Of a stretch of 64,000 nucleotides of DNA, positions 12,830 to 25,669 are shown one piece after another. Location: contig BGZK01001466.1 of the NCBI GenBank assembly GCA_005406025.1, forward strand, positions 62,001-126,000, read 5' to 3'. This DNA comes from Eumeta japonica (taxonomy: Eukaryota; Arthropoda; Insecta; Lepidoptera; Psychidae). A program made the translations under genes and the position numbers. Each line of letters begins with the position of its first letter. Position 1 is the stretch's first letter. The notes under the pieces were generated by a model. It searched no databases. It was not told the DNA's origin and saw nothing but the letters and a program-made list of their open reading frames with translations.

Positions 12830-15118
12830 GATTCTATAATTTAGGATTTAGTTGTGAAGCGAAGTTGTGGATATGAGAGTGTACTGTGGCGTCAACGTTG
12901 GTATAGACCATTTGTTAGTGGTCTGTCGAATTAAGGCTTTATGTCAGTGTTGGCGACACCATGCGAAAATGGTTACTACGGATCTAGAACTAATAAAAGT
13001 TGGTAAGCTTTAGGATTAGAATGTAAAAGTCGAGTATGTACAGCGGTTGAAAGATAGTTTGGGTGAAATCGAACAGTCTGAATATTTAAAACTTGACGAG
13101 TTAGGGAAGGTGACGAAATCTGTATTAATAGATGAAGCAAAAAAGGTATGTGGAGTGAATAAGAGACTAAATGTTAGTAAAAAAGATAATGTTGGCGGAA
13201 TTCTGAAGTGAGGAAAGTAGACAGTGAAAAGAAGAAAGCATGACTGGATTTGCTCCCTGAAACGGTCAACCATAGAGTGCAAAAAGATAAGCTAAAAGAT
13301 TCTAAAAGTACGTATAAAGATTAAAAATGAAAGCTGAAGAATGTGTGAAAAGAAGAAAGAATGAAATAAAAGGAACGCTATGATAGGAGATTCTTAAATA
13401 ATTTCTGGGAAAATAAAAACTTTTTAGGCATTTGATTAAAAAGGCCCGGAAAAATTCCGAAAAATCATGTACACATGTAAGTAGAGACGATGACGGACAT
13501 TTACTGAATGAGGAGAAGAATTATTTCGAAAGCGTTTTTGCAAGTGAGGATACATTTGCAGATGACGATGTTACTGCAGCTGAGTGTATGATTGATGGTG
13601 GAAATGAAAGTGAAATTACGATGGATGAAATTAAGAAAGTACTAAAACTTATGGAAGTTGGAAAAGCTGCCGGATATGATAGAGTTTCGTCAGAGATGCT
13701 GAGGGGCGATGGGGGTATAGTGGCAAGCCTGCTGTACCAGCTCTTTAATAAATGTTGGGAAAGTCGTAAGGTATCTAATAAATGGTGTAAATCAGTCATT
13801 GTACCCCTTTATAAAGGGAAAAGCACACAGCAGGTTTGCACAAATTACCGCCCTATAAGCTACTTCAGCGTCGTTGGAAAACTGTATGGGAAAATCATTA
13901 TCGAAAGAGTTGTGAACGAAACTGAAAACAAGATATGTAACATACAAGCGAGATTTCGAAAAGGATGTACAGACCAATTATTTTTCTCTGCAAAATATTG
14001 CAGAAAAGTTTTTGACCAACGACCAAAGGGTTTTCTGTATTTTCATAGGTTTCGACAAAGCTTATGATTGTGTGATAAGAAATGATCTGTGGAGAACCCT
14101 ATCTATATATGGTATGAGTATCAATACAGGCACTGCAATCCCTATATAGGGGCTCCAGTGCTTACGTGAGAATAAATGGGACATACGCTGACTGGTTTGA
14201 CGACCGCAGGAGTGTCAGACAGGGATGCATAGCTTCATCGTTGTTATTCAACCTATTCATGAATATTTATTCCTATAATTTGAAAGAGTATGAGTGTGGA
14301 CTAAGAATGGATGAGCTGTCTGTCAAATGCCTTCTGTACGCCGACGTCTTGCGGGCTACGGGAGATAGTAAAATGAATGATTCTGTTAAGAAAAGGGGTA
14401 TGAAAGTAAATGTCGGTACGACTAAGGTGATGGTCTTTGAAAGGGGCGAAAGTACGAGTGAATGCAATATACTTATAAAAGGTGAGAGACTTGAACAAGT
14501 GAAAGAGTTTGTTTACTTGAGTGGTCTGGTTAAAAAATGATGGTAAATATGACAAAGATATTGAAATGAGAATGAATTCGAGAAATAAAGTGAATGGGGC
14601 TTTGCTCGCTATTATGAATAGTAAAGGCATCTCACAAAAAAGCGCGCTTGGCTATCCATAATGGGGTCCTAATCCCTACTCTTATGTATGGTAGTGAAAG
14701 CTGGGTATGGCAGAAGAAAAATAAAAGTAGGATCAATGCAGTGAACGTAATATGTGAGGAGTATCTCGCTATGATAGATTTAGAAACATTTAGGTTAGAG
14801 AGTGGTGTGATTGCAAGAAAGATGTAGTAAGAAGTAGAGTAGAAAGAGGTATGTTGCGGTGGTTTGCCCATCTAGGAAGCATGAATGAAGGTAGACTGAC
14901 AAAACAAATCTATAGAGCGAATGTGTGTGATGAAAAAGTCGGAAAGGGTTGCCCTAGAAAATTCTATGTAGATCATAGTGAAGGCAAATTAAAGAAGGGC
15001 TAAATGTTAAGCAGCTGAACCGACAAGCTTGCATGAACAGATTGATGGACGTCAGTGAGGCACAAGAGATATGTAGGGATCGGACCATGTGGAAATCTAT
15101 AGTCTCTGCCTACTCTTC
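12830..15118 (+). pseudogene. LINE relic: endonuclease end, RT and C-terminal domain
   Basis: This is the longest copy of the LINE family in the window. 12835-13030 translates to remnants of the endonuclease end (..CGVNVGIDHFLVVCRIKAL-like). 13430-14040 is an almost intact frame with EITMDEIKKVLKLMEVGKAA, GYDRVSSEML, SVIVPLYKGK, NYRPISYFSVVGKLYGKII and ERVVNETENKI, i.e. fingers and palm of a non-LTR reverse transcriptase. A frameshift near 14040 is followed by GFDKAYDCVIRNDLWRTLS (palm motif A) and GVRQGC..SSLLFNLFM. At 14330 the catalytic YADD is destroyed: it reads LLYADVLRATGDSK because a deletion removes the second Asp and the following strand. The C-terminal part (MKVNVGTTKVMVFERGEST, then EQVKEFVYLSGL) continues to MNRLMDVSEAQEICRDRTMW at 15033-15090. 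Clade not resolved from the sequence alone. Confidence 0.9.
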
Positions 15119-18100
15119 TAGGAAATGGGCGTCATTTTTTAAAATTATGGATATATTTTTGTCCAAAGACACGTTTGCTATGGTATTACTGATATTAAAC
15201 TGTCTTATGAATTTAGATGGTGTAGAAATGAGATAATATATTTTTATAACTTTTTTTATGACATAAAATTCTAATGTATATTTCATCATAACCATAAAAG
15301 TGTTTGTATTTTAATTTAGTCAATTAAATGCTATAGAAACAAAATACACTTCTTATTAACACAGAATTTGTGGGATAATAGTACTTTTAACTTTATTAAA
15401 AAAGCTTTTCTAAAGATTAATTTTAAATTAAATACTTTATTTTCAAATAGGCAATTTCAGGATATGTTTACTTACTTAAACATACACCGTCAATAACGTC
15501 ATAGACATTTTCATAAAATCTCTGTCATAATACGTTGTATGCCTTTAGGTTGGGCAGAAGTGTGTATCGATCTCGGACGCATTGCTACGCATCCAGATTT
15601 GAGTATTTCAGAGTCTGGTTATATTATGATTGATTTTATATCGACCGGTTTTCACCAGGTAGCCTAAAAGTCTCTCAGAGTGATCTTCCACGTTCGCCTT
15701 GACACACCGCACAAAGGTTGATGTTTCTTCGAAAATCAGATAGCCTTTGAACGGTATTAGTAATTAAATCCGTTTTCACTAAACTTAACAATCAAAATTT
15801 AAAATCATGCATTGATAGTAAAGGCTAGGGTGTTCAAAACTTCCGATAACTTTGAGATAGACTCTAGGTTCTATATTAAAATTACACAACATTTCGTTTT
15901 CATCATATCTGAAAAGTTCTAATAAAAAAATATGTTAACTGTATTGAAATTTTAAAACTATATCAGCATAGGGCTTTATGTCAGTGATAAATTATATTTA
16001 GTGACTATACAGACTTGCAGTCGTAATGATACTGTGTGGTTCATTTCGTCTTTCAAAGAGAAACTTCTTCAGGAACATCGGAGAAAAGTATAGTACGGTA
16101 TTAAAAAAAAGCATCACATTCGCCCGTCATGTTATCTCGTCACGGCTACAAATATGTGTGTATGAGTATTTGTGGTATATGTCTATACCACAACATATAT
16201 ACATGTACAGTGACGATCCGAATAGGGGTCATTGTCCCTCTTAAAACTATGTGCATCAAATTGTCGATCCTTATAAAAAAGGGCATTGTACGAATGTTTT
16301 AAATATATTATTAACTACCTGCATAAAAGGTCTAAATAATGAAATGAAAAATGGATAAATTCTTGTTTGCTCAACTTATTTCACTGTTGATATGACCAAA
16401 GTCTTTAGCTGCAACCGCGACTGCTGTAAAATAAGCCATAGTGTAGTGGCTGGTTGTCCTAGATCTGCAATGCAGACTCCCTGAGGTGACACGTCGTGAT
16501 AAGTGACCCCTGTCCACGTTCTATGACACTCTTAAGATGAATTTGATTAGTTCTGATATTTTTTCAGAAAATTCATGGGTCCCATTTAAGTGAAGCCATT
16601 TTTTAGTTTGTGGACGTCATGAAGCAATTATGGGTTGTTAGGTTATGACGTCAGCCTAGGTTTGAATGATGGACCATTGTCATTGATTGATTGTATAACT
16701 TATCAAGATACAAAATCTGGTTTGATAGTGTTTTTGATATAAGAACATTGAAGATTTTTGTCATTGATCACTCGTATATAGCATAGGATAGGAATATTTT
16801 GCAGTTCACGATCTTCAATACGAGCTCATTTCATGTAAAAAATAGATACTTCAAAGCCCCACGTTGGGCGCCATATTATAAGGTGATAAAATTGAAAGGT
16901 TGTTATCAAAATCATTACTCGAATCCAGTAACATTATTTGTCAAATTAATTTAAGCCACAACTGACGACTATATTTTTTTTTGTTGAGTTCCATTAATTT
17001 ATCCTCATTATATTATACTGGAAAATAAATTCTATTGATAGCATCCAATATATTGTAAAACTGCGAACTGCACTTATTGTTAAAATTTCATAAATTAAAA
17101 TCACCTCTAATGCATTCAAAAATAAAATGAATCCCTTATGTTCAGAAAGCAGCAAATAATTATAAACTTGCGAAATCAAAGCGCAGAATCTAATGCTGTC
17201 AGCTCTTAGTTTCTTACGTTTCACCGAGTCCCTTCACTTAAATCTTTATCAGTAGGAGATTGGTGTGATAATGTTTTGAAAGTAAGAAACATAACCTTAT
17301 TTTCACAGGAATAAGGTTGTTTCTCTTTCGACCGGCCGTATGTCCCAGTGATATTTAAGTGACCTATTTTATCCGGCGGACGTGTAAAGGGAGAACCCAT
17401 TTATTTTGCAGTGTTAAAGGAATCCCTGAAAACTAGTGGCGCTGAAATAACGAGTTAATAACGATCCTTGCGTCACACCGTCACATGTTACATAAGTATA
17501 TACGTATATATAATTTTATATAATCGCGAGTTCGATACGTGCACAACGGGATCCGTATGTCATCAAGTTGCAAGTAAGTCGCTGCCAAGTAATGTTTCAC
17601 CATCTTTTCCTCGTACTGTATAATCTTTACCGGTTTTGAACAAAATTTAGATTAAGTTAGATTCTGACCAAAGGCAAATTGGTGAATGAGTTTTAGAGTA
17701 GAGTAGATTAGAGTAGACTAGAGTTTGCTTAAGCCGTCGATCCCGGACGTTGTCATCGCATTGGTGAAAAAAGTCGTGAGAAGGATATAACCCGCATAGA
17801 CCAGCTTGAGAGGGGGGTTTTTAGGAGAAAATGTGGGAGGGTATGCTTTAGTAATAGGGTAAATAAAGGATTTACCCAAGACGTGCAATAATTTATTACG
17901 AGCTGTTTCATCCGGACAATATATGTGTTGTCACTATGCTCAGTCATTTAGTGTCAGCAAGCGAATGTCGTCACTGTATGCCATAAGTCATGATATCGTG
18001 AAATATAATGAAGATAAGTGAGCATTTTAAAATATAATGTTACATCTTGGCCGTATTAAATGTTCTTTATTATGAAAGTGGGTACGTATTATATTATGTA

Positions 18101-18130
18101 AATACACTTTCCAACTTTAATCAAAAATAT
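15119..18130. other. Noncoding stretch, nothing recognised
   Basis: AT-rich sequence without supported genes. It contains a degenerate 'tagagtagag' microsatellite at about 17690-17725. Confidence 0.5.
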
Positions 18131-18134
18131 TCAC

Positions 18135-18640
18135 ATCTATACATATAATAAAACAGTAGAACCCAGTGTGTTTGTACATCGAAGTTACGGAAAGGAAACG
18201 ATTAGAAAAAGGGGATATAAAAATAAAACGATTTTTAATTTTTTTATCTGTGTATCTATATCTCTTAAATTGCAGAACGGATTTCGATGCAGTAGATATA
18301 TTTTGGCTTGGAATAGAATGGAGGCTTTATTTCATTTAAATCGGATGTTAGAAAAAACTTGTTCTAAGATCTAGTCCGAGAAGTTACAAGACAAAGTATA
18401 ATTGCTAGCTTCGAAAGCTTATAGACGTCACAATACGAATAAAGAAAAACGTTCAGGAAAATAAACAAAAACCTACGTCCAACCTCAACATCACGACGTG
18501 TTCGATTTATTGAAAAATGTGCAAGGGCTGGTACAGGTGGGCTGGCGAATAAGGAAAGGGTTGAGGAGAGACGTAATACTTTGTGACGGACATAATTCCA
18601 CGCGGACTAAGCCGTTTTGTATAGTATAGTAATTTATTTC
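18135..18640 (+). mobile_element. Short non-autonomous lepidopteran repeat
   Basis: It opens 'tctatacatataataaaacagtagaa' and closes 'ttccacgcggactaagccgt..tgtatagta'. The closing text is a decayed form of the 'cacgcgGACGAAGCCGcgggc..agctagta' tail common in lepidopteran repeats. Related tails occur at 31976-32015 and 37080-37115. No ORF. Confidence 0.55.
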
Positions 18641-20460
18641 CCCAAATCTATTCATACTTTTTCATATTTTATAATTTTTGTATCAAGTTATTTTGGACCT
18701 TTGTGTTGCCGAGAAGATTGCATTGCAATTAGAACAATTAAATTATTTCTACACTGCTATTGAACAATGGACACATTTTTTTTTTTCTCTATAACTTTTT
18801 TTCTATTTATGGAATTTCATTATTAAACCGCCCATCAGCCACTCTTAAGTGACTTTATATTTTTCTATTGAGAAAATTGAATTAAAATCTAACACTGATC
18901 GACTCAAAAATAACTTTTTTAAATCTTTCGTCTAATACAATAAAGAGATCTCTTTTTTATTCTCCAATAATATCTGTTCTCAATGCAGACTAACATTTTT
19001 TAAGACATTGTTGAATACTTATTCTAAGTAGCTTTATATAATATAAATGTAGTACTGATTAAGTCGGAATTTTTTAAATAACATTTTAATACACATAATT
19101 AAGCACCCATAGCTTTACCCCGATGGAGGATTTCCATCGTCCAGGAGGATTCCGTCAGGAGGATTCCAGTGTCCATCCCCAGCGACGAGCCACCGCATTC
19201 CTCCTAGCAGGCGGTCTAGGAGCTGTTTCCATTACTAGTCTAGAATGCGTTTGCTGTAGTGACGAATTCTAGCACACACACTGCTTCTTGCAGAAATATT
19301 CTTGAATGTGAACATGACTACTGGTAAAAGAGAGACAGAAAAGGTGATTGGTGTAAGAGAAAACGAGACGGGCAAATAGCTTTGGAAAAGGGCGTGGTAT
19401 GTTGAGAATATTGTTGAGGGTTTGTGATACTTTCTGGCAAGAAGACACAATAATGGATATGATTATCACTAATGAGAGCAAAAGGAATATTTTATTGCTG
19501 TCAGTGGGCAATTCTTTTACATGCATAGGTTGTATATATAAACATCGATATTTGAGAAACAGTTGTAATGGTATCGATGAAAACTTCTTCATCCACTACC
19601 TTTCAACTTCCAAGTTTATTTGTATACGTGTTTTTCCTGAAAAAAAAAACGTGATTAAAAAATAATTGTCCAAATTTTAGTTTATCGTGTCATCTTGAAG
19701 AATTTTGAATTCAAACTCGAAAAACGCAGAGCAAAGTTCCGTTGCCCAGGTTAACTATATTTAACATCTGGTCTTCGTGTTGGGACGGGCAACAAAACTG
19801 AATAAGTATTAATTTAATTTGGAAGATTAATTGTATTACATTAACTGCAATTAATTTGTAAATTCCATACCAACGAAATGTTCGGCGTGAGTAGAAATGG
19901 GGCCAGGTTTTACTACTTTGGGGCCGATGCAATAATCAGTGAAGCTGAAAACTTTGATTTTCGTCGTCGGCGGTCATCGTTTTGGTCAAACTGCTTTGAA
20001 TTGATATCTCTTTTTTTGTAATCTGCTTTTTTCTTTCAACGATAGAAACGACTCTATCCTACCCTTAAAAGAGCCTTTTATCGATCACAAAAGAGATTTA
20101 TTTATTTTTTGTCTTTTTTACTACAACCTTGCCGTTTTGACTTGCAATCGACGTCAGGAATTCGTTAAGCTTGCATTTTTTTTTCATTTACTTATTTTTT
20201 CAATTAATCCTTAGAATACACTGTAATCTATGAAATATATTTTATTTCGTCAAACTTAATCAAATAAACAACTTCATTTTTGACTAAGCAGCGAACTAGC
20301 GTTTTTGAGAGATTGCGTACGTGCATTGTGTGTCATGCGAAGTTAATTGGAGGGGAGGTTCGACAGCACGTTTTCATATAAAATAAATCTATACGATGGT
20401 AGGTATCAAGAACTTTCCTAGCCTCTGTATAACCTTTATATGTAAAAGACATTTGTAACT
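18641..20460. other. Noncoding stretch, nothing recognised
   Basis: AT-rich. A local direct repeat 'aggaggatt(c/t)c' at 19124-19170 is the only visible structure. Open frames here lack motifs. Confidence 0.5.
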
Positions 20461-20467
20461 TTTAAAC

Positions 20468-20690
20468 TTACATCATCATCATGATCATCATCATCAGCCT
20501 GTGTCTCTTCACTGTTGGATATAGGTTTCTTCTAAGGTCAGCCACCACGTACAGTCCTCTGCCCTGCACTCACCATGGTTAGCGGCAGATGGGCATCAGC
20601 GTCTTTTGTGAAACTTTATACATTCGACGATCACCGACCCGCCTGCCAAGTATGGTGATCAATCAACATCCTCCCACGCCAAGAACCTTG
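20468..20690. repeat. (TCA)n-headed lepidopteran repeat
   Basis: It starts with catcatcatcatgatcatcatc and continues 'agcctgtgtctcttcactgttggatataggtttcttct..ggtcagccacc'. This is a decayed copy of the widespread arthropod repeat '(tca)n gcctat..tccactgctggacataggcc'. It makes the N-terminal half of an open frame at 20589-21032, so that frame should not be called a gene. Confidence 0.7.
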
Positions 20691-20699
20691 AACTTTGGT

Positions 20700-21040
20700 A
20701 ATGCAAAATTCTCCAAAGAACATATCACAACATCACCTGGGCGATGTATATCAACGCGGAACATTGATCCAAGTCGGGACCGAGTCACGAAGGAGAGAAT
20801 CATTATTTGCGCGTCGAACGGAATAAGAAAGGCTTTTAACGTGGAAGCGGCCCCATTACGGCTAAATGGAGATTTGTACCATTTAGCGAAGTTCGGCCGC
20901 AGCGTAGGCGTAAACAGTAACGCGGGAATAATAGTCAGTGCTCCTTGTACAATTTATCTTTGGCTTCGCCCTGCTCACCGACGAATAATAATACTTGAAC
21001 TCGAATATAAACGCCGTCTACGGTTATACTAAAAGTATTA
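20700..21040 (+). other. GC-richer unrecognised segment
   Basis: The open frame at 20589-21032 continues here and the segment is less AT-rich than its surroundings, with many CpGs. No protein motif is recognisable and the frame starts inside a repeat. It could be a diverged element or a conserved noncoding element. Confidence 0.3.
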
Positions 21041-23860
21041 TTTATTACTGAATTTTACACAACAAATATGTATCAATGTTGTGATGAATGACACGTGAAA
21101 CGTATGGTATTAAAACTTACTGGTGGTACATCTTTAATGGGGGTCAAATTTTAGCATAAATCAAATCGAAATTATGGAATGAAGTCACTTTGCTCTACAA
21201 ACCGGCTTGCTATATTATTCTATGCAATCCATTAGAATGCATTTCTATGTATCATAAGTCGATAATTAGACACCCGAAGTTTCACTTGTTCAATGTATTT
21301 TGTATGTGAAACTCTTCTCGATTTGCTGTTTGCGTTGTCAGTGCTTCGTAAGAAGTGCTGCTCCTATTATCGATAGCTTTAAAGTTAGATCCAAAACAAT
21401 GTCTTACAGTGACCGCATCGATAAGGCCAAAACGATAATCACATCATTTATTTTGACAACGAACCGAAGAAATGTTTGATCAGCACAGTTGCATTTTATT
21501 GACTGCGTGTTAATAGAAAACAAAAAAAAATATGGAAATTTCAAGGTATGTGGTTTCGTATAAAGAAAGTCCGTGACTAGCTGAAATTAATTCCATTAAT
21601 TGGGCACTATAGCGTGTTTGCTATCTACGAATATTTGTTTAAAGCTCGGTGTACGATCGTGTTTGGAATCTGTAATTTCATAAGAGAAAAAGGATTAACT
21701 CTTTAATTGCAATGGAAAACCATTTGTCGAAGAACAGCCAAGGTTGGCAATTTACCCAGCTCGGTATGAAAAGTTTTCTCTCTAACGGATTTGTCATCTT
21801 TAAAAGTAATAAATAGGGGAATTTAAATTAGTTCATGAATGTGTTAATTATAAATGTTTACTTCTATTACGAATAATATGTAATAAAGTAAATGTAATTA
21901 TGATGTGACGTTTATATATACATATTTATGGGTTAATTATTTGAAAAACTTATATGTAGTTAAATCCTAGTCTTGTAGAACAGACCCTGAACAGCAGCTG
22001 GTGCAGAAATGGGAATGTTCCACTGTTGGATGTCACAATTTTGCGCATTCTAGAAATATGCCGAGGTTTTAGATGTGACAAATGTGTGCGGTTATTAGTC
22101 GTAAACGCAAAGAATAAATAAATATCTGCGAAAAATATTAGATACACGTTTATAGAAGGCAACTGATTTTTTGAATTTCCTTTAGCGCTTTAAGAAGTGA
22201 CTTTTGATGAAGCCTACGATATCATTAGTAGAGGTGACGTCCCGTTATTAATCTATTTTTCCGCTTGAGCCTGGGTTCGAACCAACTTACATAAAAAAGA
22301 ACTTATACCGTGTGACGACACTCTTCTTCTGCTTTCGCTTGTTATAGTTTGACAAGTCGGGGTGTCAACGATTGGACGTCCAATACTGGCTATAAGTCTA
22401 CTTTCTATATTTTCAGGATTACTATTACGATTCTGAACTATTGGACTTAACGATGGTGGTTATTTTCGCCAAGCCGGCTTGTTCAGCTGGTATGAGTCGG
22501 CCCCGCGGTGCGATGCACAGGTTGTGGCTGCAACTTAAAAAACTCTCTCTTCCAGCAGTTACTGTTTCTACGAGGGATGTAGAATACCCATCGACACTTA
22601 AACTTACCGATTTTGTGAACCATGTCGTTTCTTCTAGTTCTTCTGCGGGTTCCCTTTATCTGAATTATTATTATGCAAAGAAATCCCGAACATAGTTATT
22701 CCCATGGCGTATTGAATGAATGACGACGACAGTAAAGAACTATGACAGGCATCCGTAGTATAAAACGTCGTCTCTGACTATATGCACTAATCAAAGGCTT
22801 TCAAATTTAAGCACTGAGCTGTAATGAAATTGAAAGTGTTTATGCGTAGTATGTGTTTTTACTCAATGCTTTACCTGCTTTTACTTAACGCCCAGTACGA
22901 CATAAGTAAGTATTGCCACATTTAATTCAAAAATTACGTAGACCTTAGAACATTGATCGTGACATTATATCTAGAATGAAAATTTAGCACAGTTTTCTTA
23001 ATGTTGCGTGTCGTACGGGATTCTTTAGAAATTTGTCATAATCTTCGATAGACCAAGCACAAAGTGTGACCTGATATTAAGATCTACGAAAAAAGCGACA
23101 TCCTTATTCTTTTATTCAAAATTATACCTTTTGGAAAACTCTCATTTCCCACAGTCGTCTAGTCTATCACAGACTTTCAATGATATCCAGTGATTTTGAA
23201 ATTTTCTAATGATGTTCCTCAAGTCTTACTGATTGTACTGAATTCACCACAATTGTCTTCATTACCGAGAATATCGTGAGCGATAATAAAGGCAGCCGCC
23301 GTGTTGTTAAGAGTGTTGTCTTAAAATCATATACCGTCAAATTCGGATCCTGAAGCTTAAAATAACTCCTCTTAAAATAATATAAAAATATTGTAGGAGA
23401 GTGTATTTTATAAATGGAGTGATAAAAATCTGAAGCATATACACATCGATGGACCTAAATAAGTGAGGTAAATCTTCGAATAATTTTATCGATTAATTCA
23501 TTATTACACTTTCACAAATTGTCGCCTAAGCCGGAATTACTGTAGGCGCATCAACTGTTTGTCTGTCTACGCTGCGGCATGAGCCCGCCTTAGAAATAAA
23601 CTTTTAAATGCGACTTCATACTGTTCCGAACAACAAACACGATTTTGTTGTTAAGATCCCGCTATTAAGGGATATTCAGTGAAAAACTTCGCGAATATCG
23701 AACATTCTGTAAATCTTTGGTGCTCCGGAAATGAAATTAAAATAAAAATACCGGACGAGTGGAAATAGCAAACGCACCTTAAGGGTTCCGTACAAACTTT
23801 ATCATGGTTAAGTGACCTAGCTTTTGGGAAACCAAAATTTTCATAGAGGTAAGTTAATAA
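21041..23860. other. Noncoding stretch, nothing recognised
   Basis: AT-rich. 22275-22285 carries a GGTTCGAACC B-box-like palindrome but no tRNA fold. An 84-codon frame at 22441-22695 has no recognisable content. Confidence 0.5.
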
Positions 23861-23864
23861 ATTT

Positions 23865-24345
23865 ACATCTCCTTACATTTATGTGTATGCCCCGACTGCA
23901 GATGTCAGTCTGTAAAGGTAAAAATATATTTTTAACTTTCCGCTAAGAAAATTGAAAATTTTCAAAAATCGGCACGTTATTGGTTTTACCCCGTTTTTAC
24001 AAAATAGAGTTTTTATCAGATCTTGACGTTTTGAGGTCCTAAGAAGCTCCCTTGACGATTTTACGATGGTGTCTGTATAACTGCATGTATGTGTATGTGT
24101 GTGTGGTGTGTGTGTGTGTGTGTATGCGGATGTATGTAAACCTCTTCTAACTTTTGAACAGCTTGATCGATTATAACCAAACTTAGGCATTCTAAAGAGT
24201 TCTATCAAACTTATATTTCCTGAAAATTTGAACCGATTCGGATCATACGTTCCAAGAAATTTAAATAAAACACGAATTTTTTTAATATGATTTTTTTGAA
24301 TAATTTTTAAATAGCTTTACCGACTGATTACAAAAACTAATCAGC
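23865..24345. repeat. Lepidopteran repeat with TG microsatellite
   Basis: Text 'tccgctaagaaaattgaaaattttc..gagtttttatcagatcttgac', then a (TG)n tract at 24089-24123, then 'cctcttctaacttttgaacagcttgatcgatt'. This block occurs repeatedly in moth genomes. A diverged copy of its first part lies at about 55445-55600. Confidence 0.65.
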
Positions 24346-24349
24346 TCTT

Positions 24350-24890
24350 AACATTGAAAAACCACGTCGATCGCCGCCGGGTAGGTCAAAATCGGTTGAT
24401 TCGTTTGCGATATATCATACGCGAAAAAAAAATTGGAAAAAGTGATTTTTTTCAAAATACTCCGAAATTTCGTACCTAATTAAAAATTTGTTCTGAGTAC
24501 TTTTATATAGTTTAAAAACCCGCGTCGGTCGCCACCAAGCCGGTTGAAAACGGTTGATTTGCTCGTGAGATATTCTGAACGAAAAAAATAGCAAAAAGTG
24601 ATTTTTTCCAAATACTCTAAAATTTTGTACCTGATCAAAAGAATGTATTGAGTACTTTTATATAATATAAATACCCACGTCGATCATTACCGGGCTGGCT
24701 AAAATCGGTTGACTTGTTAGTGATATATCGTAAACTAAAAAGATAGCAAAAAGTGATTTTTTCAAAATACTCAAAATTTTGTACCTAATTAAATGCATGT
24801 TCCGAATTGTTTTATAGAACTTAAAAACCTGCGTCGATAGTCATTAGTTCAGTCAAAATTGATTAATTTGTTCAAGAGTTATCAATAAGA
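24350..24890. repeat. Diverged tandem repeat, period about 155 bp
   Basis: The phrase 'aaaaacc(c/a)(c/g)cgtcg(a/g)tcg' recurs at about 24356, 24514, 24669 and 24823 (spacings 158, 155, 154). Each is followed in order by 'aaaatcggttgatt.gtt', 'gatatatc', 'agtgattttttcaaaatactc' and 'tttgtacctaatta'. About 3.5 units, considerably diverged. Together with the flanking blocks it probably forms one composite element of about 1.4 kb. Confidence 0.85.
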
Positions 24891-25254
24891 TTCTGTATCG
24901 AATCGAATTCACATTCTCTAATTGTTTAAAGATAAATTGAGATTTTTGAATTCTAAGTGTTCAAAACGTACTATAACTTTGTTTTTGAGCAAGGAAAGCT
25001 CAAAAAAGTACTATTACTACAAGTAAAAAATATACTGATTTCAATATGCTTGAACATTTTGGGCTTAAAAACAGCACGAAGTTTCCGGAGAGGCCTGAAA
25101 GGTCATCGTTTTTAAGATTACACACTAAGAAAATTTCAAAAATTAAATAGTCAAGTATATTTTGATATTCAAGGAGCTCAAAAAAAAATCAACAATTATC
25201 ACAGCGAGAAATTTTAGGGATGGCCTTCAGGGTCAACCGTTTTCCAGATTTTTT

Positions 25255-25665
25255 TTAAATTGCACAGTACCTGGACAACCGAGCTTTGCTTGGCGCCTTT
25301 CGATTTTACCGTGAGAATATGATAACTTTCTAGTTGTTTATTTCATTTTCAACAATAAGTATATAAATAATACAACATATTTTATTTTGTATAGTCACTA
25401 CAATTTGTACTGGTGCCTGTAATCTATATCATATAAAGCTATTTGTAGTTCATAAACAATGCCATTATGGCAACAATATAGTTATCTCAAAATTCCAGAA
25501 ATACCGCTAAATACGTATATAATTGTTTTTAATCTATTTTTTAACAAAGAATACACCCATATAGATAAATTTGAAGAACAAACCTTCATTGAAGTAAAAA
25601 TTTTCATCGCTAGGACAAGGGCCTATCGGAAATATAATATACACATACAATTTGCACGCTGAATA
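25255..25665. mobile_element. 'acctggac' non-autonomous repeat, copy A
   Basis: Starts 'cagtacctggacaaccgagctttgc'. About 220 bp later it has 'ggcaacaatatagttatctcaaaattccagaaataccgctaaa'. The same two blocks occur in the same order at 28145 onward, and the first block opens the 8118-8786 insertion. An open frame at 25459-25662 inside it has no motif. Confidence 0.65.
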
Positions 25666-25669
25666 GTTT

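Noticed and set aside
13521..13977. Minus-strand frames at 13521-13799 and 13792-13977
   Set aside because: They are antisense shadows of the plus-strand LINE reverse transcriptase.
20589..21032. 147-codon open frame as a protein-coding gene
   Set aside because: Its N-terminal half lies in a known (TCA)n-headed repeat and the peptide has no recognisable domain.
22270..22290. B-box-like GGTTCGAACC
   Set aside because: No matching A box at the right distance and no clover-leaf stems.
23879..24208. Minus-strand frame with a His-Thr repeat
   Set aside because: It is the translation of the (TG)n microsatellite inside a noncoding repeat.
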